A stretch of 64,000 nt of DNA from JBPRGG01 sp051418075 (GCA_051418075.1 JBPRGG010000029.1:186001-250000), one strand, 5' to 3'; counted from the stretch's first letter, positions 1 to 9,253 are shown. Notes: generated from the letters alone by a model not told the origin. Numbers and translations: made by a program.

Positions 1-2
1 AG

Positions 3-332
3 TGTAACCGGATCTATCAGCAAGCCAAATCAGCTTTTGATCTGATCGAAAGGGAAAAACACCTGGAGATCAATCCATTTTTGACCGGCAAAATTATGGA
101 AAGGATACAAACAAAAGCTCCGGTGCCTGAAATGATTCCGAATCATAGCTGGCAAACCGGATTGAGAATGGTATTAGCATCATTTACACTGATTCTTGGC
201 ATTGGTTTGGGTGTATATTTAGGTAATCCACCTGTTTCCGGTGCGGATGGACGTTCGGAGCAATTAAATGCATTTGCCGATGCATTCTACCTGGACCAGG
301 AAATAGAAACCATTGAGAACTTTGAACAATAA
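3..332 (+). CDS. C-terminal part of a probable anti-sigma factor (5' end outside window)
   Basis: The reading frame is open from base 3 and the gene begins before the window. What is visible is a cytoplasmic part starting with a Cys followed by NRIYQQAK, a single hydrophobic segment (about bases 165-225, VLASFTLILGIGLGVYLG) and a short acidic tail. A Cys just before a helix, then one membrane span, is the layout of zinc-finger (ZAS-type) anti-sigma factors, and the next gene encodes a Spy/CpxP-like protein, a common arrangement in Bacteroidota (sigma, anti-sigma, envelope sensor). The zinc-binding His and other Cys would lie upstream, so the family call is an inference. It stops four bases before the next start, so the two are probably co-translated. 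Confidence 0.55.
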   Translation, partial: CNRIYQQAKSAFDLIEREKHLEINPFLTGKIMERIQTKAPVPEMIPNHSWQTGLRMVLASFTLILGIGLGVYLGNPPVSGADGRSEQLNAFADAFYLDQEIETIENFEQ

Positions 333-336
333 GAAA

Positions 337-894
337 ATGAAGCTGGATTATTTTACTCAAAAAGAAGTTAAAAGGTGGGGATTGATCTTGCTGGTCGTGA
401 TCAATATTTCGGCTCTGTTTTCTTTTGCCTATTCTCGTTTTGCCAGTCAACCAGATGAGTTGCCAAAAAATGTTCGGATAACCGGGTTTCAGATATCAGA
501 TTTCCTGGGGGATGAAATTGGATTTGATCCGGATCAGATGCAGCGTTATGAGGAACTGAAGCAGGAATTTGACCAGGATGCCTTTGAATACCGGGTACAA
601 TTGCATCAGACACAAAATGAAATGTTGCAAGCTCTGGCAGAAGAACCTGCTGATTCCGCTGCAATTGATCAACTGGCACAGCAATTCGGGCAATTGCATG
701 GGCAATTTAAGAAAAGAACCATGCGGCATTTTATGAATATGAAACAATTATGCAAGCCGGGACAAGAGGAAAAACTTGAGATGGTATTTAAAGAACTTGG
801 TGGTCGGGGACCAGGTATGGGCCGGCCAGGCAGAGGACCAGGACCTCATGGTCGGGGGCCCTGGTGGAAGAAAAATAATGATCAGAGTAATTAA
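337..894 (+). CDS. Spy/CpxP-like membrane-anchored envelope stress or metal sensor
   Basis: A 185-residue protein with a short cytoplasmic N-terminus, one membrane span at about residues 13-33 and a periplasmic helical domain rich in Gln and Glu, followed by a Gly/Arg/Pro-rich tail containing repeats of GRGPG type. Length, topology and the LQALAEEPADSAAI-like helical hairpin resemble the periplasmic heavy-metal sensor / Spy-CpxP family. I chose ATG 337 over an in-frame TTG at 313 because 313 lies inside the preceding gene and ATG 337 follows its stop by four bases. It probably senses or buffers envelope stress and feeds back on the sigma/anti-sigma pair upstream; that role is inferred from context. 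Confidence 0.65.
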   Translation: MKLDYFTQKEVKRWGLILLVVINISALFSFAYSRFASQPDELPKNVRITGFQISDFLGDEIGFDPDQMQRYEELKQEFDQDAFEYRVQLHQTQNEMLQALAEEPADSAAIDQLAQQFGQLHGQFKKRTMRHFMNMKQLCKPGQEEKLEMVFKELGGRGPGMGRPGRGPGPHGRGPWWKKNNDQSN

Positions 895-927
895 AAACGA
901 GTTTAAAAATTTTAAAGTAGAAATATC

Positions 928-1464
928 ATGAAAAAGTTAAATGTAAAAAGGAAAATCTTTATAGTGTATGTAAGTTTACTGGCTTTACTGGTGTTAAATG
1001 CTGATCTGTGGGCTCAAGGAAGGAGAGGGGCAGGCATGAGGGCCCGTAATCAGGATTCTGCCCAGGTGCAAAGAGGAATGAATTGTCCTTTTGCCCAAAG
1101 TATGGATGAAGAACAGCTAGATCAGGTAAAAGCATCGCGTATGCAAATGATCAAAGAAAATGCGCTGTTAAAAAGAGATCTTTTCGCCAGGATCAACGAA
1201 TTGAAAGAATTAAGAGCCAACCAGGCAGAACCGGGAACAATCAGTCAGGTACAGGATGAATTAGCTGATATAAGGGCTCAAATGAGGCAAAACTGGCAGG
1301 CGCATCGCGACCGCGTACAGGATATTTGCCCCAATTTACCCAATAACAGGAATAGGCAAATGAATAAACCGGGGGCTCAAGGGAAAATATCAGTTCCCAA
1401 TTGCCCCAGGAGTAATTCCAATTGTCCCATGGTTGGTAGCTTGAATAATTCCTCTAAAATTTGA
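928..1464 (+). CDS. Secreted Spy-like periplasmic protein with Cys-Pro motifs
   Basis: A 178-residue exported protein: Sec signal peptide at residues 1-29 (charged start, LLALLVLNADLWA), then a Gln/Arg-rich helical region with heptad-like spacing between about 55 and 125. Four Cys-Pro pairs occur (NCPFAQ, DICPNL, NCPRS, NCPMVG), two in the last 25 residues, which could bind metal or form disulfides. It follows the Spy-like membrane protein by 33 bases on the same strand and likely shares its transcript. Spy/CpxP membership is tentative because the LTxxQ motifs of the family are not clearly present. A hairpin terminator follows directly. Confidence 0.5.
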   Translation: MKKLNVKRKIFIVYVSLLALLVLNADLWAQGRRGAGMRARNQDSAQVQRGMNCPFAQSMDEEQLDQVKASRMQMIKENALLKRDLFARINELKELRANQAEPGTISQVQDELADIRAQMRQNWQAHRDRVQDICPNLPNNRNRQMNKPGAQGKISVPNCPRSNSNCPMVGSLNNSSKI

Positions 1465-1481
1465 TATGAGCTTCAATGGCT

Positions 1482-1520
1482 AAAATCAGGCAGTTGCTCT
1501 TGAATAACGGCCTGATTTTT
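1482..1520 (+). terminator. Hairpin terminator after the Spy-like operon
   Basis: AAAATCAGGC (1482-1491) pairs with GCCTGATTTT (1510-1519), a perfect 10-base stem with an 18-base loop, and Ts follow on the plus strand. It overlaps the last codons of the convergent sanA-like gene, so it may stop transcription in both directions. Confidence 0.7.
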
Positions 1521-2574
1521 TATTTATGGGTTTATATTCCAGCCTCAGGCTTTTGGTAAATTGATAAGAGGCATAGAATAATAAGCATATGGTTATTCCC
1601 AATAAAATAATATGTTCCCGATTTACGATTTGAAGCGGAGCTCTTTTTGTGGTTTTACCATATTTGGGTTGCATGTTAAACACAAATATATCCATTAAGG
1701 CCTTAGGTTTGGCCAGTAATTCCCGTTTCATCATATCAAAAGTCATGGTGCCCCCAGCTTTATAGGCATCAGCCTTAATGCCATAAAAATGCGCCAGTAC
1801 AATGGCTCTTTCCAAATGAAATCTTTGAGAAATAATGATTACATCATCCAGAATGCCAAAATGATATCGAAGCCGTACTATCGAATCAAGGGTTCTGAAT
1901 CCGGCAAAATCCAGTTGGAATGCACTTCGGGGAATGCCTCGTTTGATCAGGTCACGCATCATATCGCCTGGTTCATTATAATCCTTCACATGATTATCTC
2001 CGGAAATAATGATCTGGTCAACTTTTCCTGATTTATAAAGCTGTTCTGCTGCTTCAATCCGGTAGTAATAATAGAGGTTATCGCCTTCTACTTTGGTAAG
2101 TTTTTTATTAATTCCAAGCAAAAGGGCATAGGAATGTTTTTTTACATTTTGGCTGGTTTGAATATAGGGGTCAGCATAAATCACAATAGCCAGATTGGTT
2201 AGAATGATGAACTGCAGCAACACCAATAATCCCACTGCAAATTTCTGTATTAACCAGCGTAATACTTTAGTTAAATAGGAAAAGGTATTGAATCGACTCA
2301 GCAAATGAGGAAATTGCCAACGAATCAGGTAATCATTTAAGGCAAAAAGTAGCAGTAGTATGCTGATAATGATCACAATATATACTTTGTTCCATTGGTC
2401 AGCATAGGCAAAATAACTTTCAAGGATTTGAAACTGGTTTAATGGCTCTCCCGGATTAATTGTTTTAAAAGCAGCTACAGCTTCATTAAAATCCTGGAAA
2501 TACACTAAAATAATGACAACAGCAAATAAGGCTGTCCAAAAAACGATCGACAGAAAAAATTTCAGGAATTTCAT
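1486..2574 (-). CDS. SanA/YdcF-type DUF218 membrane protein
   Basis: A 362-residue protein with hydrophobic segments near residues 5-25, 62-80, 108-130 and 333-352, around a DUF218 domain at about 145-300. The family landmarks ALLLG, IIISGDN, the conserved PRSAFQLD-like stretch (a variant of P...I..E..S..T) and the VIIISQRFHLERA segment are present. Relatives include E. coli SanA, ElyC and YdcF, which act in cell-envelope barrier function, perhaps on lipid-linked carriers. The extra N-terminal membrane segments make it longer than SanA (about 240 residues). It is a single gene converging on the Spy-like genes. Confidence 0.75.
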   Translation of the reverse strand: MKFLKFFLSIVFWTALFAVVIILVYFQDFNEAVAAFKTINPGEPLNQFQILESYFAYADQWNKVYIVIIISILLLLFALNDYLIRWQFPHLLSRFNTFSYLTKVLRWLIQKFAVGLLVLLQFIILTNLAIVIYADPYIQTSQNVKKHSYALLLGINKKLTKVEGDNLYYYYRIEAAEQLYKSGKVDQIIISGDNHVKDYNEPGDMMRDLIKRGIPRSAFQLDFAGFRTLDSIVRLRYHFGILDDVIIISQRFHLERAIVLAHFYGIKADAYKAGGTMTFDMMKRELLAKPKALMDIFVFNMQPKYGKTTKRAPLQIVNREHIILLGITICLLFYASYQFTKSLRLEYKPINKKSGRYSRATA

Positions 2575-3457
2575 AACCCACTTTTAATGCAACCGCTAAT
2601 TAAATGGATCAGTCCCCAAGATAAAACTCAGATTAAATATAAAACATACACCTATAAAAGATGGTGGGGAATAAAGAATTCATAAATTGTGGGATTAAAT
2701 GTATTTGATTGTCAATTCAATAGGTAGATCATATATGATAATAGTGCTTATCGGTAATAAAATTATACCTGTGAATAGGATTGATTTGGTCTTTATTTTA
2801 TATAAAAGCTATGGAAAATTACCTAATTCATGTTATGTCTATACAATGATAAATAATAAAAGTTTTGAAAAACCAGGCTTATTTGGTATGTCGAACTTCG
2901 ATGATTTAATCAGTAAACCTTTTCTTTTAAAATGGATGAATCTGAGGTATTCTATGATGTATCCGGCAATCAAAGCCACAGAATAATCAAAGGTGTTTCA
3001 ACGATAATATTAAAAACCATAGCAATTAATGTATAAATCAAGGTGAAAATAAAGCTATATGCTCAAACTATGAAGGGTCCTCCAGCCGAATTTCTTTTTC
3101 ACATTTTCACGAAATAGTCCGAAAAACAAATAAGTAATTCCGGCAGATGCCAACATATCAGGTGGTTATAATATTCTCAACATAATTATTACGGACCATA
3201 TGAAGTGTTATTAACTCTCGTATTTTCTTAAAATGCATTTTGGCAATCAGACCAAATATTTATTATTGACCGATAGCGGTCATTACTGTACGTGGACGAG
3301 CGATTAGGGAATAATTATTTTACTTAAAATAAGCTTAAAACCCTTCCAGGGCCGTTTAATCTTGATGGCATGAAATTTAGATATAGAATTATATGATGTA
3401 TAGCCAAATCATAATTGGTAATTTTTTCTAATGAAAAAACAAAAATTATAGTTCATT
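2575..3457. other. 880-base AT-rich gap without a convincing intact gene
   Basis: This gap lies between the divergent sanA-like gene and the permease gene. It is AT-rich, has no tRNA-like fold, and its only medium-length frame (2699-2986, plus) has no family features and no good start context. Minus-strand stretches at 2839-3165 look like remains of a membrane protein gene (separate entry). GACCG-atag-CGGTC at about 3269-3282 is a small palindrome. The permease promoter must lie near 3340-3450, but I see no clear TAnnTTTG element. Confidence 0.5.
2839..3165 (-). pseudogene. Possible decayed membrane protein gene
   Basis: Reading the minus strand from 3165, three consecutive short open stretches in different frames give protein-like sequence: residues such as ITYLFFGLFRENVKKKFGW (3165-3055), then SFIFTLIYTLIAMVFNIIVE (3062-2970), then LIAGYIIEYLRF (2988-2839). 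The hydrophobic middle part ending in VETP resembles the last membrane helix of acyltransferase-3 type proteins, but this is a weak resemblance. No start codon and no continuous frame remain. It could equally be chance in AT-rich DNA. Confidence 0.22.
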
Positions 3458-5824
3458 ATGCTCAAGAACCTCTTCACCACTGCCCTGAGAAACCTGTTTA
3501 AAAACAAACTCATATCTGCCATAAATATCTTTGGCTTAAGTGCCGGGGTATCCGCCTTTTTATTGCTCTTTTTATATATTTATCATGAGGAAACCTATGA
3601 TCATTTCCATGACAATAAAGATCAGATCTATCGGTTGATGGAAAATGACATGGTTTTTACACGCGGACTAACTGCGCCCACCTTGTTGGAAACATTTCCG
3701 GAAATAAAAAATGCTACCCGGTTCCTGGATTGGGCTGAACATCGTATTGAATACCAGGATGTATCAATCCGTCAGACCACACATTATGTTGATACCAGCT
3801 TTTTCAATATGTTTTCATTTCAATTCATAGAGGGAAATCCAGACAATGCTTTAAACAATAAGTATAGTGTGGTATTAACCAAACCATTTGCTGAAAGATT
3901 ATTTGGTCAGGAATCAGCATTGAATAAGACCATTTCGGTTGATTTTGATAAACATCAACTTACCGTTACCGGGGTAGTAGCCCCCATTCCTGAAAATTCT
4001 AGCATCAATTTTTCCGTAATTACCAGCTATGCCACCGGGGTGGAATTGGATCCCTGGTTGGAAATGGTGCATGATTGGTACAATACCTTTTCCCAAAGCT
4101 ATGTGATGCTGGATCAGCATACACATATTGAATCCCTGGAAAGTAAATTTATTCCATTTGTGAATGAACATTTTATTACTGGCGAATCCACCAAACCCAC
4201 CTTAAAGCTTCTACCATTAACTGAATTACATGGGTTTACCAGTGAAAACCAATCTTTTACCTATATCCTGATCTGCATTGCTGCAGGGATAGCTGTGATA
4301 GCCATATTTAATTTCATAAATCTGTATTCCGCCGCATCTTCAGGACGTATTAAGGAAGTAGGCATGCGTAAAACCATGGGAGCCAGCTATCAGCATTTAT
4401 TAGGTTTATTTTATGGAGAATCCTTGCTGATATCATTTTTTGCAGTGATAGGGGGTGTTTTGCTAACTGTATTGATATTACCTAAATACAATCAGTTATT
4501 TGACACAGGTCTGAAACTGAACCTGATGGAAAACCCCTGGTTGTGGCCCATTATTTTCATGCTTTGGATACTGGCAGGTACTCTGTCAGGTTTGATACCT
4601 GCAGTGAGACTGTCAAAGGTGCATACTATTGCTTCCTTGAAAGGTAAATTCAGCACTTCCCATTCTAAAATGCGATTTGGCCCCGGTATGGCTGTTTTTC
4701 AGTTTGCCATTGCCATATTTCTGATCATTGGCACCATTGTGATTAAAAAGCAAATCACTTTTATGCAAGATCATGCCTTGAATCTGGATGCTGAACAGAT
4801 TGTGGTAGTAGAGTCTCAGTTTGAAGAATATCCTGACCAGGAAGCAGCCAGTCAAAAAATAAAATCAATCATTAATGCACTAAAAAATGACAGCCGGATA
4901 GCTTCAGTGACTACCTCCAGTAAAGTTCCAGGAAATTATATTGAAAACTATAATTTGTTTTATCCCAACGGTTGGTCAACTTTAGAAAGTATCCGGTTGC
5001 GGAAGGTTGATATTGGAGATGACTATTTTAAAACTTATGGGATCAAATGGCTGGAAGGAGAACAATCCAGGCAATCATTCCTCAATGACAGCAATGCCGT
5101 GGTAATCAACCAGACAGCTTTAAATGAGTTAGGAGTGCATTCTGCCGTCGGACAGATACTGTATGAAAATTCCAAAGACGGTCGTCCCTATAAAATAGTA
5201 GGAGTGGTAGATGATTATTTTTACCAGGGGGTTCACCGTGAAATTCAACCGATGATTCACTATTACCAGTCATATATCGAAGAAAATCCTCCTTATGTAT
5301 CTATCCGGTTTAGACAGGGAAACCTAAAAGCAACCCTGGAAATGCTTCAGGAAAAATGGGTAAGTATACCTCCTGTAAAACCTTTGAACTATTTTTTTGT
5401 GGAAGATGAGATAAATAAACAGTATGCCTTTGTCAAGCAAACCAGCAGTTTGGCCACCTATTTTTCTGTACTTTCTGTTATATTATGCAGTCTGGGTCTA
5501 CTGGCCATGACATTGTTCCTGATCAATCGCAGAATTAAGGAGATAGGCCTGCGGAAAGTGGTAGGTGCCTCTGTATTCAATATTGTGGGTATGCTGAATT
5601 TCCAATATCTGAAATGGATAGGGGTTTCAGTTTTATTGGCAGTTCCTTTAGGATATTATGCCATGAACAAATGGTTGCAGGAATTTGCTCACCAAACTCA
5701 GCTAAACTGGTGGGTTTTTGGCCTGGCTGGTTTAATTACCTTGTTAATTGCCTTGCTCACCGTGAGCTTTCAAACTGTAAAAGCAGCCATATCTAACCCA
5801 GTGGATGCCTTAAGGTATGAATAA
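3458..5824 (+). CDS. ABC transporter permease of the MacB/FtsX type
   Basis: A 788-residue protein with the duplicated layout typical of Bacteroidota: membrane helix at about 20-43, periplasmic MacB core domain (60-250), three helices (270-390), a further helix near 415-435, a second periplasmic core domain (440-640) and three final helices (660-780). The FtsX-type cytoplasmic elbows GRIKEVGMRKTMGAS and RRIKEIGLRKVVGAS are clearly visible, one in each half. Such proteins couple ATP hydrolysis to mechanical work or export of lipoproteins, peptides or drugs. No ATPase gene lies next to it, so it must use a partner encoded elsewhere. It is a single-gene unit with a weak hairpin behind it. Confidence 0.9.
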   Translation: MLKNLFTTALRNLFKNKLISAINIFGLSAGVSAFLLLFLYIYHEETYDHFHDNKDQIYRLMENDMVFTRGLTAPTLLETFPEIKNATRFLDWAEHRIEYQDVSIRQTTHYVDTSFFNMFSFQFIEGNPDNALNNKYSVVLTKPFAERLFGQESALNKTISVDFDKHQLTVTGVVAPIPENSSINFSVITSYATGVELDPWLEMVHDWYNTFSQSYVMLDQHTHIESLESKFIPFVNEHFITGESTKPTLKLLPLTELHGFTSENQSFTYILICIAAGIAVIAIFNFINLYSAASSGRIKEVGMRKTMGASYQHLLGLFYGESLLISFFAVIGGVLLTVLILPKYNQLFDTGLKLNLMENPWLWPIIFMLWILAGTLSGLIPAVRLSKVHTIASLKGKFSTSHSKMRFGPGMAVFQFAIAIFLIIGTIVIKKQITFMQDHALNLDAEQIVVVESQFEEYPDQEAASQKIKSIINALKNDSRIASVTTSSKVPGNYIENYNLFYPNGWSTLESIRLRKVDIGDDYFKTYGIKWLEGEQSRQSFLNDSNAVVINQTALNELGVHSAVGQILYENSKDGRPYKIVGVVDDYFYQGVHREIQPMIHYYQSYIEENPPYVSIRFRQGNLKATLEMLQEKWVSIPPVKPLNYFFVEDEINKQYAFVKQTSSLATYFSVLSVILCSLGLLAMTLFLINRRIKEIGLRKVVGASVFNIVGMLNFQYLKWIGVSVLLAVPLGYYAMNKWLQEFAHQTQLNWWVFGLAGLITLLIALLTVSFQTVKAAISNPVDALRYE

Positions 5825-5851
5825 AACTAAACTACAAATTGAGGAAAAAAT

Positions 5852-5877
5852 CTTCAGAACTCAGTAACTTTCTGAAG
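5852..5877 (+). terminator. Weak hairpin after the permease gene
   Basis: CTTCAGAA (5852-5859) pairs with TTCTGAAG (5870-5877), 8 bases with a 10-base loop, 27 bases after the stop. No T-run follows, so termination strength is uncertain. Confidence 0.4.
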
Positions 5878-5942
5878 GTTTATCAAACAAACATGAGTGT
5901 CAGGATCCGATCCGGAATAACGGTAACTTCTTCCTTTTTTCT

Positions 5943-5950
5943 TAGTTTTG
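5943..5950 (+). promoter_or_regulatory. Candidate -7 element of dinB
   Basis: TAGTTTTG matches the Bacteroidota -7 consensus TAnnTTTG and ends six bases before the dinB ATG. No clear TTG lies 18-21 bases upstream. If used, the dinB mRNA would have almost no leader. Confidence 0.35.
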
Positions 5951-5956
5951 TTAGTC

Positions 5957-7021
5957 ATGCAGCCTGTCCGAAAGATCATACATATTGACATGGATGCTTT
6001 TTATGCATCCATTGAGCAGCGGGATTTTCCTCATTACCAAGGAAAGCCGTTGGTTGTAGGAGGAAACAGCCAGCGTGGTGTAGTAGCTGCAGCCAGTTAC
6101 GAAGCCCGTAAGTTCGGCGTATATTCAGCCATGCCTTCCCGGGTTGCCGCCCGTAAATGTCCTGATCTGATCTTTGTCAGGCCACGTTTTGAAGTATATA
6201 GACAGGTATCCCGGCAAATCAGGCAGATCATGCTAAGCTACACAGCATTGGTAGAGCCATTGTCACTGGATGAGGCTTACCTAGATGTCACTTTAAATAA
6301 TATGAATAATCCTTCAGCTACCCTGATTGCCCGTGAAATCAAGACCCGTATAAAAGCGGAAACCGGACTAACAGCTTCAGCCGGTGTCTCTATCAATAAA
6401 TTCCTGGCCAAAATTGCTTCTGATTTCCAAAAGCCGGATGGGTTGTTTGTGATTAAGCCTGATCAGGCAGTTTCTTTTGTGGAAAATTTGCCAATTGCAA
6501 AATTTCATGGTATTGGAGCAAAAACAGCAGAAAAGATGCATCATTTAGGCATCTGGAAAGGAGCTGATCTGAAAAAACATTCCCGGGATCAGTTGATCCG
6601 TTGGTTTGGTAAAGTTGGTTTATACTATTATCAGATTGTCCGGGCAATTGATGAAAGAGCGGTAAAGCCAGACCGGGAGCGGAAATCTGTTGGCGCAGAA
6701 AATACATTTGAGCAGGATTTGAAACAAGTTGGTCAGATGAAACAGGAATTGGAGCAACTTTGTAAAAAGGTCTGGCAACGGCTGGAAAAAGTTAATGTTA
6801 CTGGTAAAACCATTACCCTTAAGATTAGATTGACTGATTTTACCACTTTTTCCCGTAGTAAAACCTTGTCTTACTTACTAAGCCAGGAGCAGGAACTGAT
6901 GCAGCATGTGATGGAGTTGCTAGCGGAACAATCTGTGGATCAGCCGGTAAGGTTGTTGGGGGTGACTGTTTCGAACTTGCTGCTAAAACAGCATAATCAG
7001 CAGCTCAGGCTGGAATTTTAG
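5957..7021 (+). CDS. dinB: DNA polymerase IV (Y-family translesion polymerase)
   Basis: From ATG 5957 the protein is 354 residues, normal for Pol IV. The catalytic carboxylates are visible: Asp11 in HIDMDAFYAS and Asp105-Glu106 in SLDEAYLD; SAGVSINKFLAKIASD marks the palm, and FHGIGAKTAEKM is the helix-hairpin-helix of the thumb. The C-terminal little-finger domain (about 235-350) is present, but there is no clear QLxLF-type clamp motif at the very end, where QLRLEF may serve. It carries out error-prone bypass of damaged bases. A TTG at 5948 is in frame, but ATG 5957 fits the family start. The gene stands alone; no lexA or imuB lies nearby. Confidence 0.93.
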   Translation: MQPVRKIIHIDMDAFYASIEQRDFPHYQGKPLVVGGNSQRGVVAAASYEARKFGVYSAMPSRVAARKCPDLIFVRPRFEVYRQVSRQIRQIMLSYTALVEPLSLDEAYLDVTLNNMNNPSATLIAREIKTRIKAETGLTASAGVSINKFLAKIASDFQKPDGLFVIKPDQAVSFVENLPIAKFHGIGAKTAEKMHHLGIWKGADLKKHSRDQLIRWFGKVGLYYYQIVRAIDERAVKPDRERKSVGAENTFEQDLKQVGQMKQELEQLCKKVWQRLEKVNVTGKTITLKIRLTDFTTFSRSKTLSYLLSQEQELMQHVMELLAEQSVDQPVRLLGVTVSNLLLKQHNQQLRLEF

Positions 7022-7390
7022 AGGTGTTTATTTTTCTGGATTACTCATGTTGTTATTGGAAAAGAGCAATAACTGCTTGGTAAAATACAATTTGAATAGC
7101 TGGCTGAATCCTGGCACACCGCCGAACCAGTATTTTCTGTCGGGTCAGTGCGCTATTTATCAATTCATATGCTTCCCTATTTTGTAATTCTCTAATACTA
7201 TTAATATGAGTTTTGCTCTTTAATTTAATTAAACCACGGCAGTCTACCCTCCGCAGTGGTTGTCAAAGAATACGCCATTTTCTAATTGTTTTTTTTGTGC
7301 CCGATATTGACAATTCTGATAGTCTCCTTCAATATTAAAACTGGGAAGGCAACGGCAAGCATCTTATTAATTAAATTTCGGGATGCCTGT
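7022..7390. other. Convergent gap between dinB and the antiporter gene
   Basis: It holds a 7-base hairpin (GTTATTG 7052-7058 with CAATAAC 7067-7073) that may end dinB transcription, and copy A of the dispersed repeat (7211-7303). I find no gene in it; a 60-codon frame at 7286-7468 runs into the antiporter gene on the other strand and has no features. Confidence 0.6.
7211..7303 (+). repeat. Dispersed intergenic repeat, copy A
   Basis: About 93 bases that align with 14283-14366 at roughly 80 percent by eye. The common parts are TTTTGCyCTTTAATTTAATT, then ACGGCAGTC, then TGTCAAAGAATACGCCATT, then a T-run ending in GCCCG. In this copy AACCAC (7230-7235) can pair with GTGGTT (7256-7261), giving a stem around the variable centre. 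It sits in the gap between two convergent genes, like copy B. Confidence 0.7.
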
Positions 7391-9253
7391 TTAGTGTTGT
7401 TCAAAAATATCCCGGAACTGAGCCAGGGCGGCACTGTTACCAATTACAGTGATTACATCACCCAATAGCAGATGGGTATCCCCATGTGGAATAAATATTT
7501 CACCATTTCGTCGTTGGATCACCAGTGAACCGGCAGGCGGAAAGGCGATGTCTCTGACAGTTTTCCGGTGAATTTCCCTGTTAGTAATTTTTATTTCTTC
7601 CACCCGGTAAACATCAAAACTATTGGACAGGGTATCAACTGCATCTGGCCTTAGAATCATGTCTTCTACATGATTGGCTAATACTTCATCATGATCTACC
7701 ACTTTAATTTCCTGCTGCAGATCAATCAGGTCACCTGATTTTGATCTTTTGCGGGTAATTATTTTGCTGTGATTCAGTTGATGTTTGATGTAATGAGATA
7801 ATTCAAGGTTCAGCTTTTTCGATTCTGTTAAAATAATTACCAGGTCTGAAGTACGTAATTCCAGTTGATTCAGTACTTCAGCCTTAAGCTGATTTACCAT
7901 TTTAAAATTGATATGTTTTTGGCTGAATTCATGTTGCAAATCCTGATTTTGCAAAATGGCCAGATAGGAAACCCCATGCATTTTTAAGCGTTCAGCCAGC
8001 AAAAGACTAGCCCGGCTGCCGGCCAGTAAATAAATTTCATAATTGGTTTCTTCCTGTTGGTTAAATAATTTATATGCCAAAGGTGAAATCAGACTTGCCA
8101 GAATAGAGGCCGTGACAATACCGGCATTTTCAGCCGGCGTGATTACTTGCAGGGATAAGCCAATTTGAGCTGCAGCAATGGTAAGACCCAGCCGGGCAGT
8201 TAACAATACGCCACCAGCCAGTGATTTTTTCCAACCAAAGATCCTGACCATAACCAGGGCTGGCAGTACCTGGGTCAGGAAAAACCCGGCAGATAAAGTA
8301 ATTATAAAGGGAATAGATTCCCCGAACTGGCTAAGGCCAGAAAGATCCAGGTCTATACCTACCTTAATGAAAAATACCGGAATAAAGAAGCCATAACTCA
8401 TTCCGTCCAGCTTGAAAAGCAGGGAAGATCGCTTTTTATTGACAAACAAACCCAGCAAAGTGCCGGCTACAAAAGCCCCCATCACTAATTCTGTATTGAT
8501 CAGATGGGCTATGATCACAAAGAACATCAGCAATGCCACTGTTCCCCTTACCCTTATTTGGCTGGCCGCATGCTCCAGGCGGTAAAGTAGATTTTGAAAT
8601 GTTTGAAGTCGGATCAGCCTTTTTCCTGCGTAAAAAATGATCACAAACACGAAAAAAATCACCGAAAACAATAAAAGTTCTACCTGGAAGCCAAATTTAA
8701 GCACCCCTGAATAAACCGATATCAGGATGATACTCATCAGGGTAGCAATGGCACCTTCCATCAGTAGGATCTGGCCGAATTTGCGGTTAAGTTCACCATC
8801 TGTTTTTAAGATTGGTACAATGATACTGAGGGCCACTGTAGGTAACAGTAATGTAAAAAAGACAATGTCCACCCCCAAAAGCAGGTTCATAATCCAGGCA
8901 AAAGGAAAAGCCAGGATCAGTGATCCTAAATAGATAAAACTGGCCAGTAACAAAGAATTGCTGATCAAATCTATCATTTTGATCCTGCCCCGGGGTAAGG
9001 ATGTGTAAATCTTATAAATGTCGATTTCCAGACCGGCCAGAAAAATAAGGAACAAAAAGCCGGTTTTTCCCAGAAAATCCAGGTAGGGAGTGGGTTCAAT
9101 CAAATCCAGCACATAAGGCCCGATCAAAACCCCCATGATGATCTCCACAATAACGGCCGGTACCTTGGTAATTTCCAACCGGGAAAGACTAAGCGGCACA
9201 ATCCAGGCTATAAAAAAAATGATCAGTAGAGGAGTATAATTGATGACTTCCAT
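7391..9253 (-). CDS. Kef-type monovalent cation:proton antiporter (CPA2) with RCK domains
   Basis: A 620-residue protein. The first 390 residues hold about 12 membrane segments of the Na+/H+ exchanger fold, with GFLFLIFLAGLEID typical of the CPA2 family and a later PVFFIKVGIDLDL segment. A nucleotide-binding TrkA-N-like region follows (about 400-500), although its glycine motif is degenerate (LLAGSRASLLLAERL in place of GxGxxG). A TrkA-C domain closes the protein (540-617, with ISLGDVITVIG-like LLLGDVITVIG). It probably exchanges K+ or Na+ for protons for pH and ion balance. The weak nucleotide site suggests altered ligand control. Single gene, convergent with dinB. Confidence 0.87.
   Translation of the reverse strand: MEVINYTPLLIIFFIAWIVPLSLSRLEITKVPAVIVEIIMGVLIGPYVLDLIEPTPYLDFLGKTGFLFLIFLAGLEIDIYKIYTSLPRGRIKMIDLISNSLLLASFIYLGSLILAFPFAWIMNLLLGVDIVFFTLLLPTVALSIIVPILKTDGELNRKFGQILLMEGAIATLMSIILISVYSGVLKFGFQVELLLFSVIFFVFVIIFYAGKRLIRLQTFQNLLYRLEHAASQIRVRGTVALLMFFVIIAHLINTELVMGAFVAGTLLGLFVNKKRSSLLFKLDGMSYGFFIPVFFIKVGIDLDLSGLSQFGESIPFIITLSAGFFLTQVLPALVMVRIFGWKKSLAGGVLLTARLGLTIAAAQIGLSLQVITPAENAGIVTASILASLISPLAYKLFNQQEETNYEIYLLAGSRASLLLAERLKMHGVSYLAILQNQDLQHEFSQKHINFKMVNQLKAEVLNQLELRTSDLVIILTESKKLNLELSHYIKHQLNHSKIITRKRSKSGDLIDLQQEIKVVDHDEVLANHVEDMILRPDAVDTLSNSFDVYRVEEIKITNREIHRKTVRDIAFPPAGSLVIQRRNGEIFIPHGDTHLLLGDVITVIGNSAALAQFRDIFEQH

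Noticed and set aside
2699..2986. 95-codon plus-strand reading frame in the gap after the sanA-like gene
   Set aside because: AT-rich, no family features, no RBS or promoter, and it overlaps minus-strand fragments that look more protein-like.
7286..7468. 60-codon plus-strand frame after the repeat
   Set aside because: It runs into the antiporter gene on the other strand, has no start context and overlaps the repeat.
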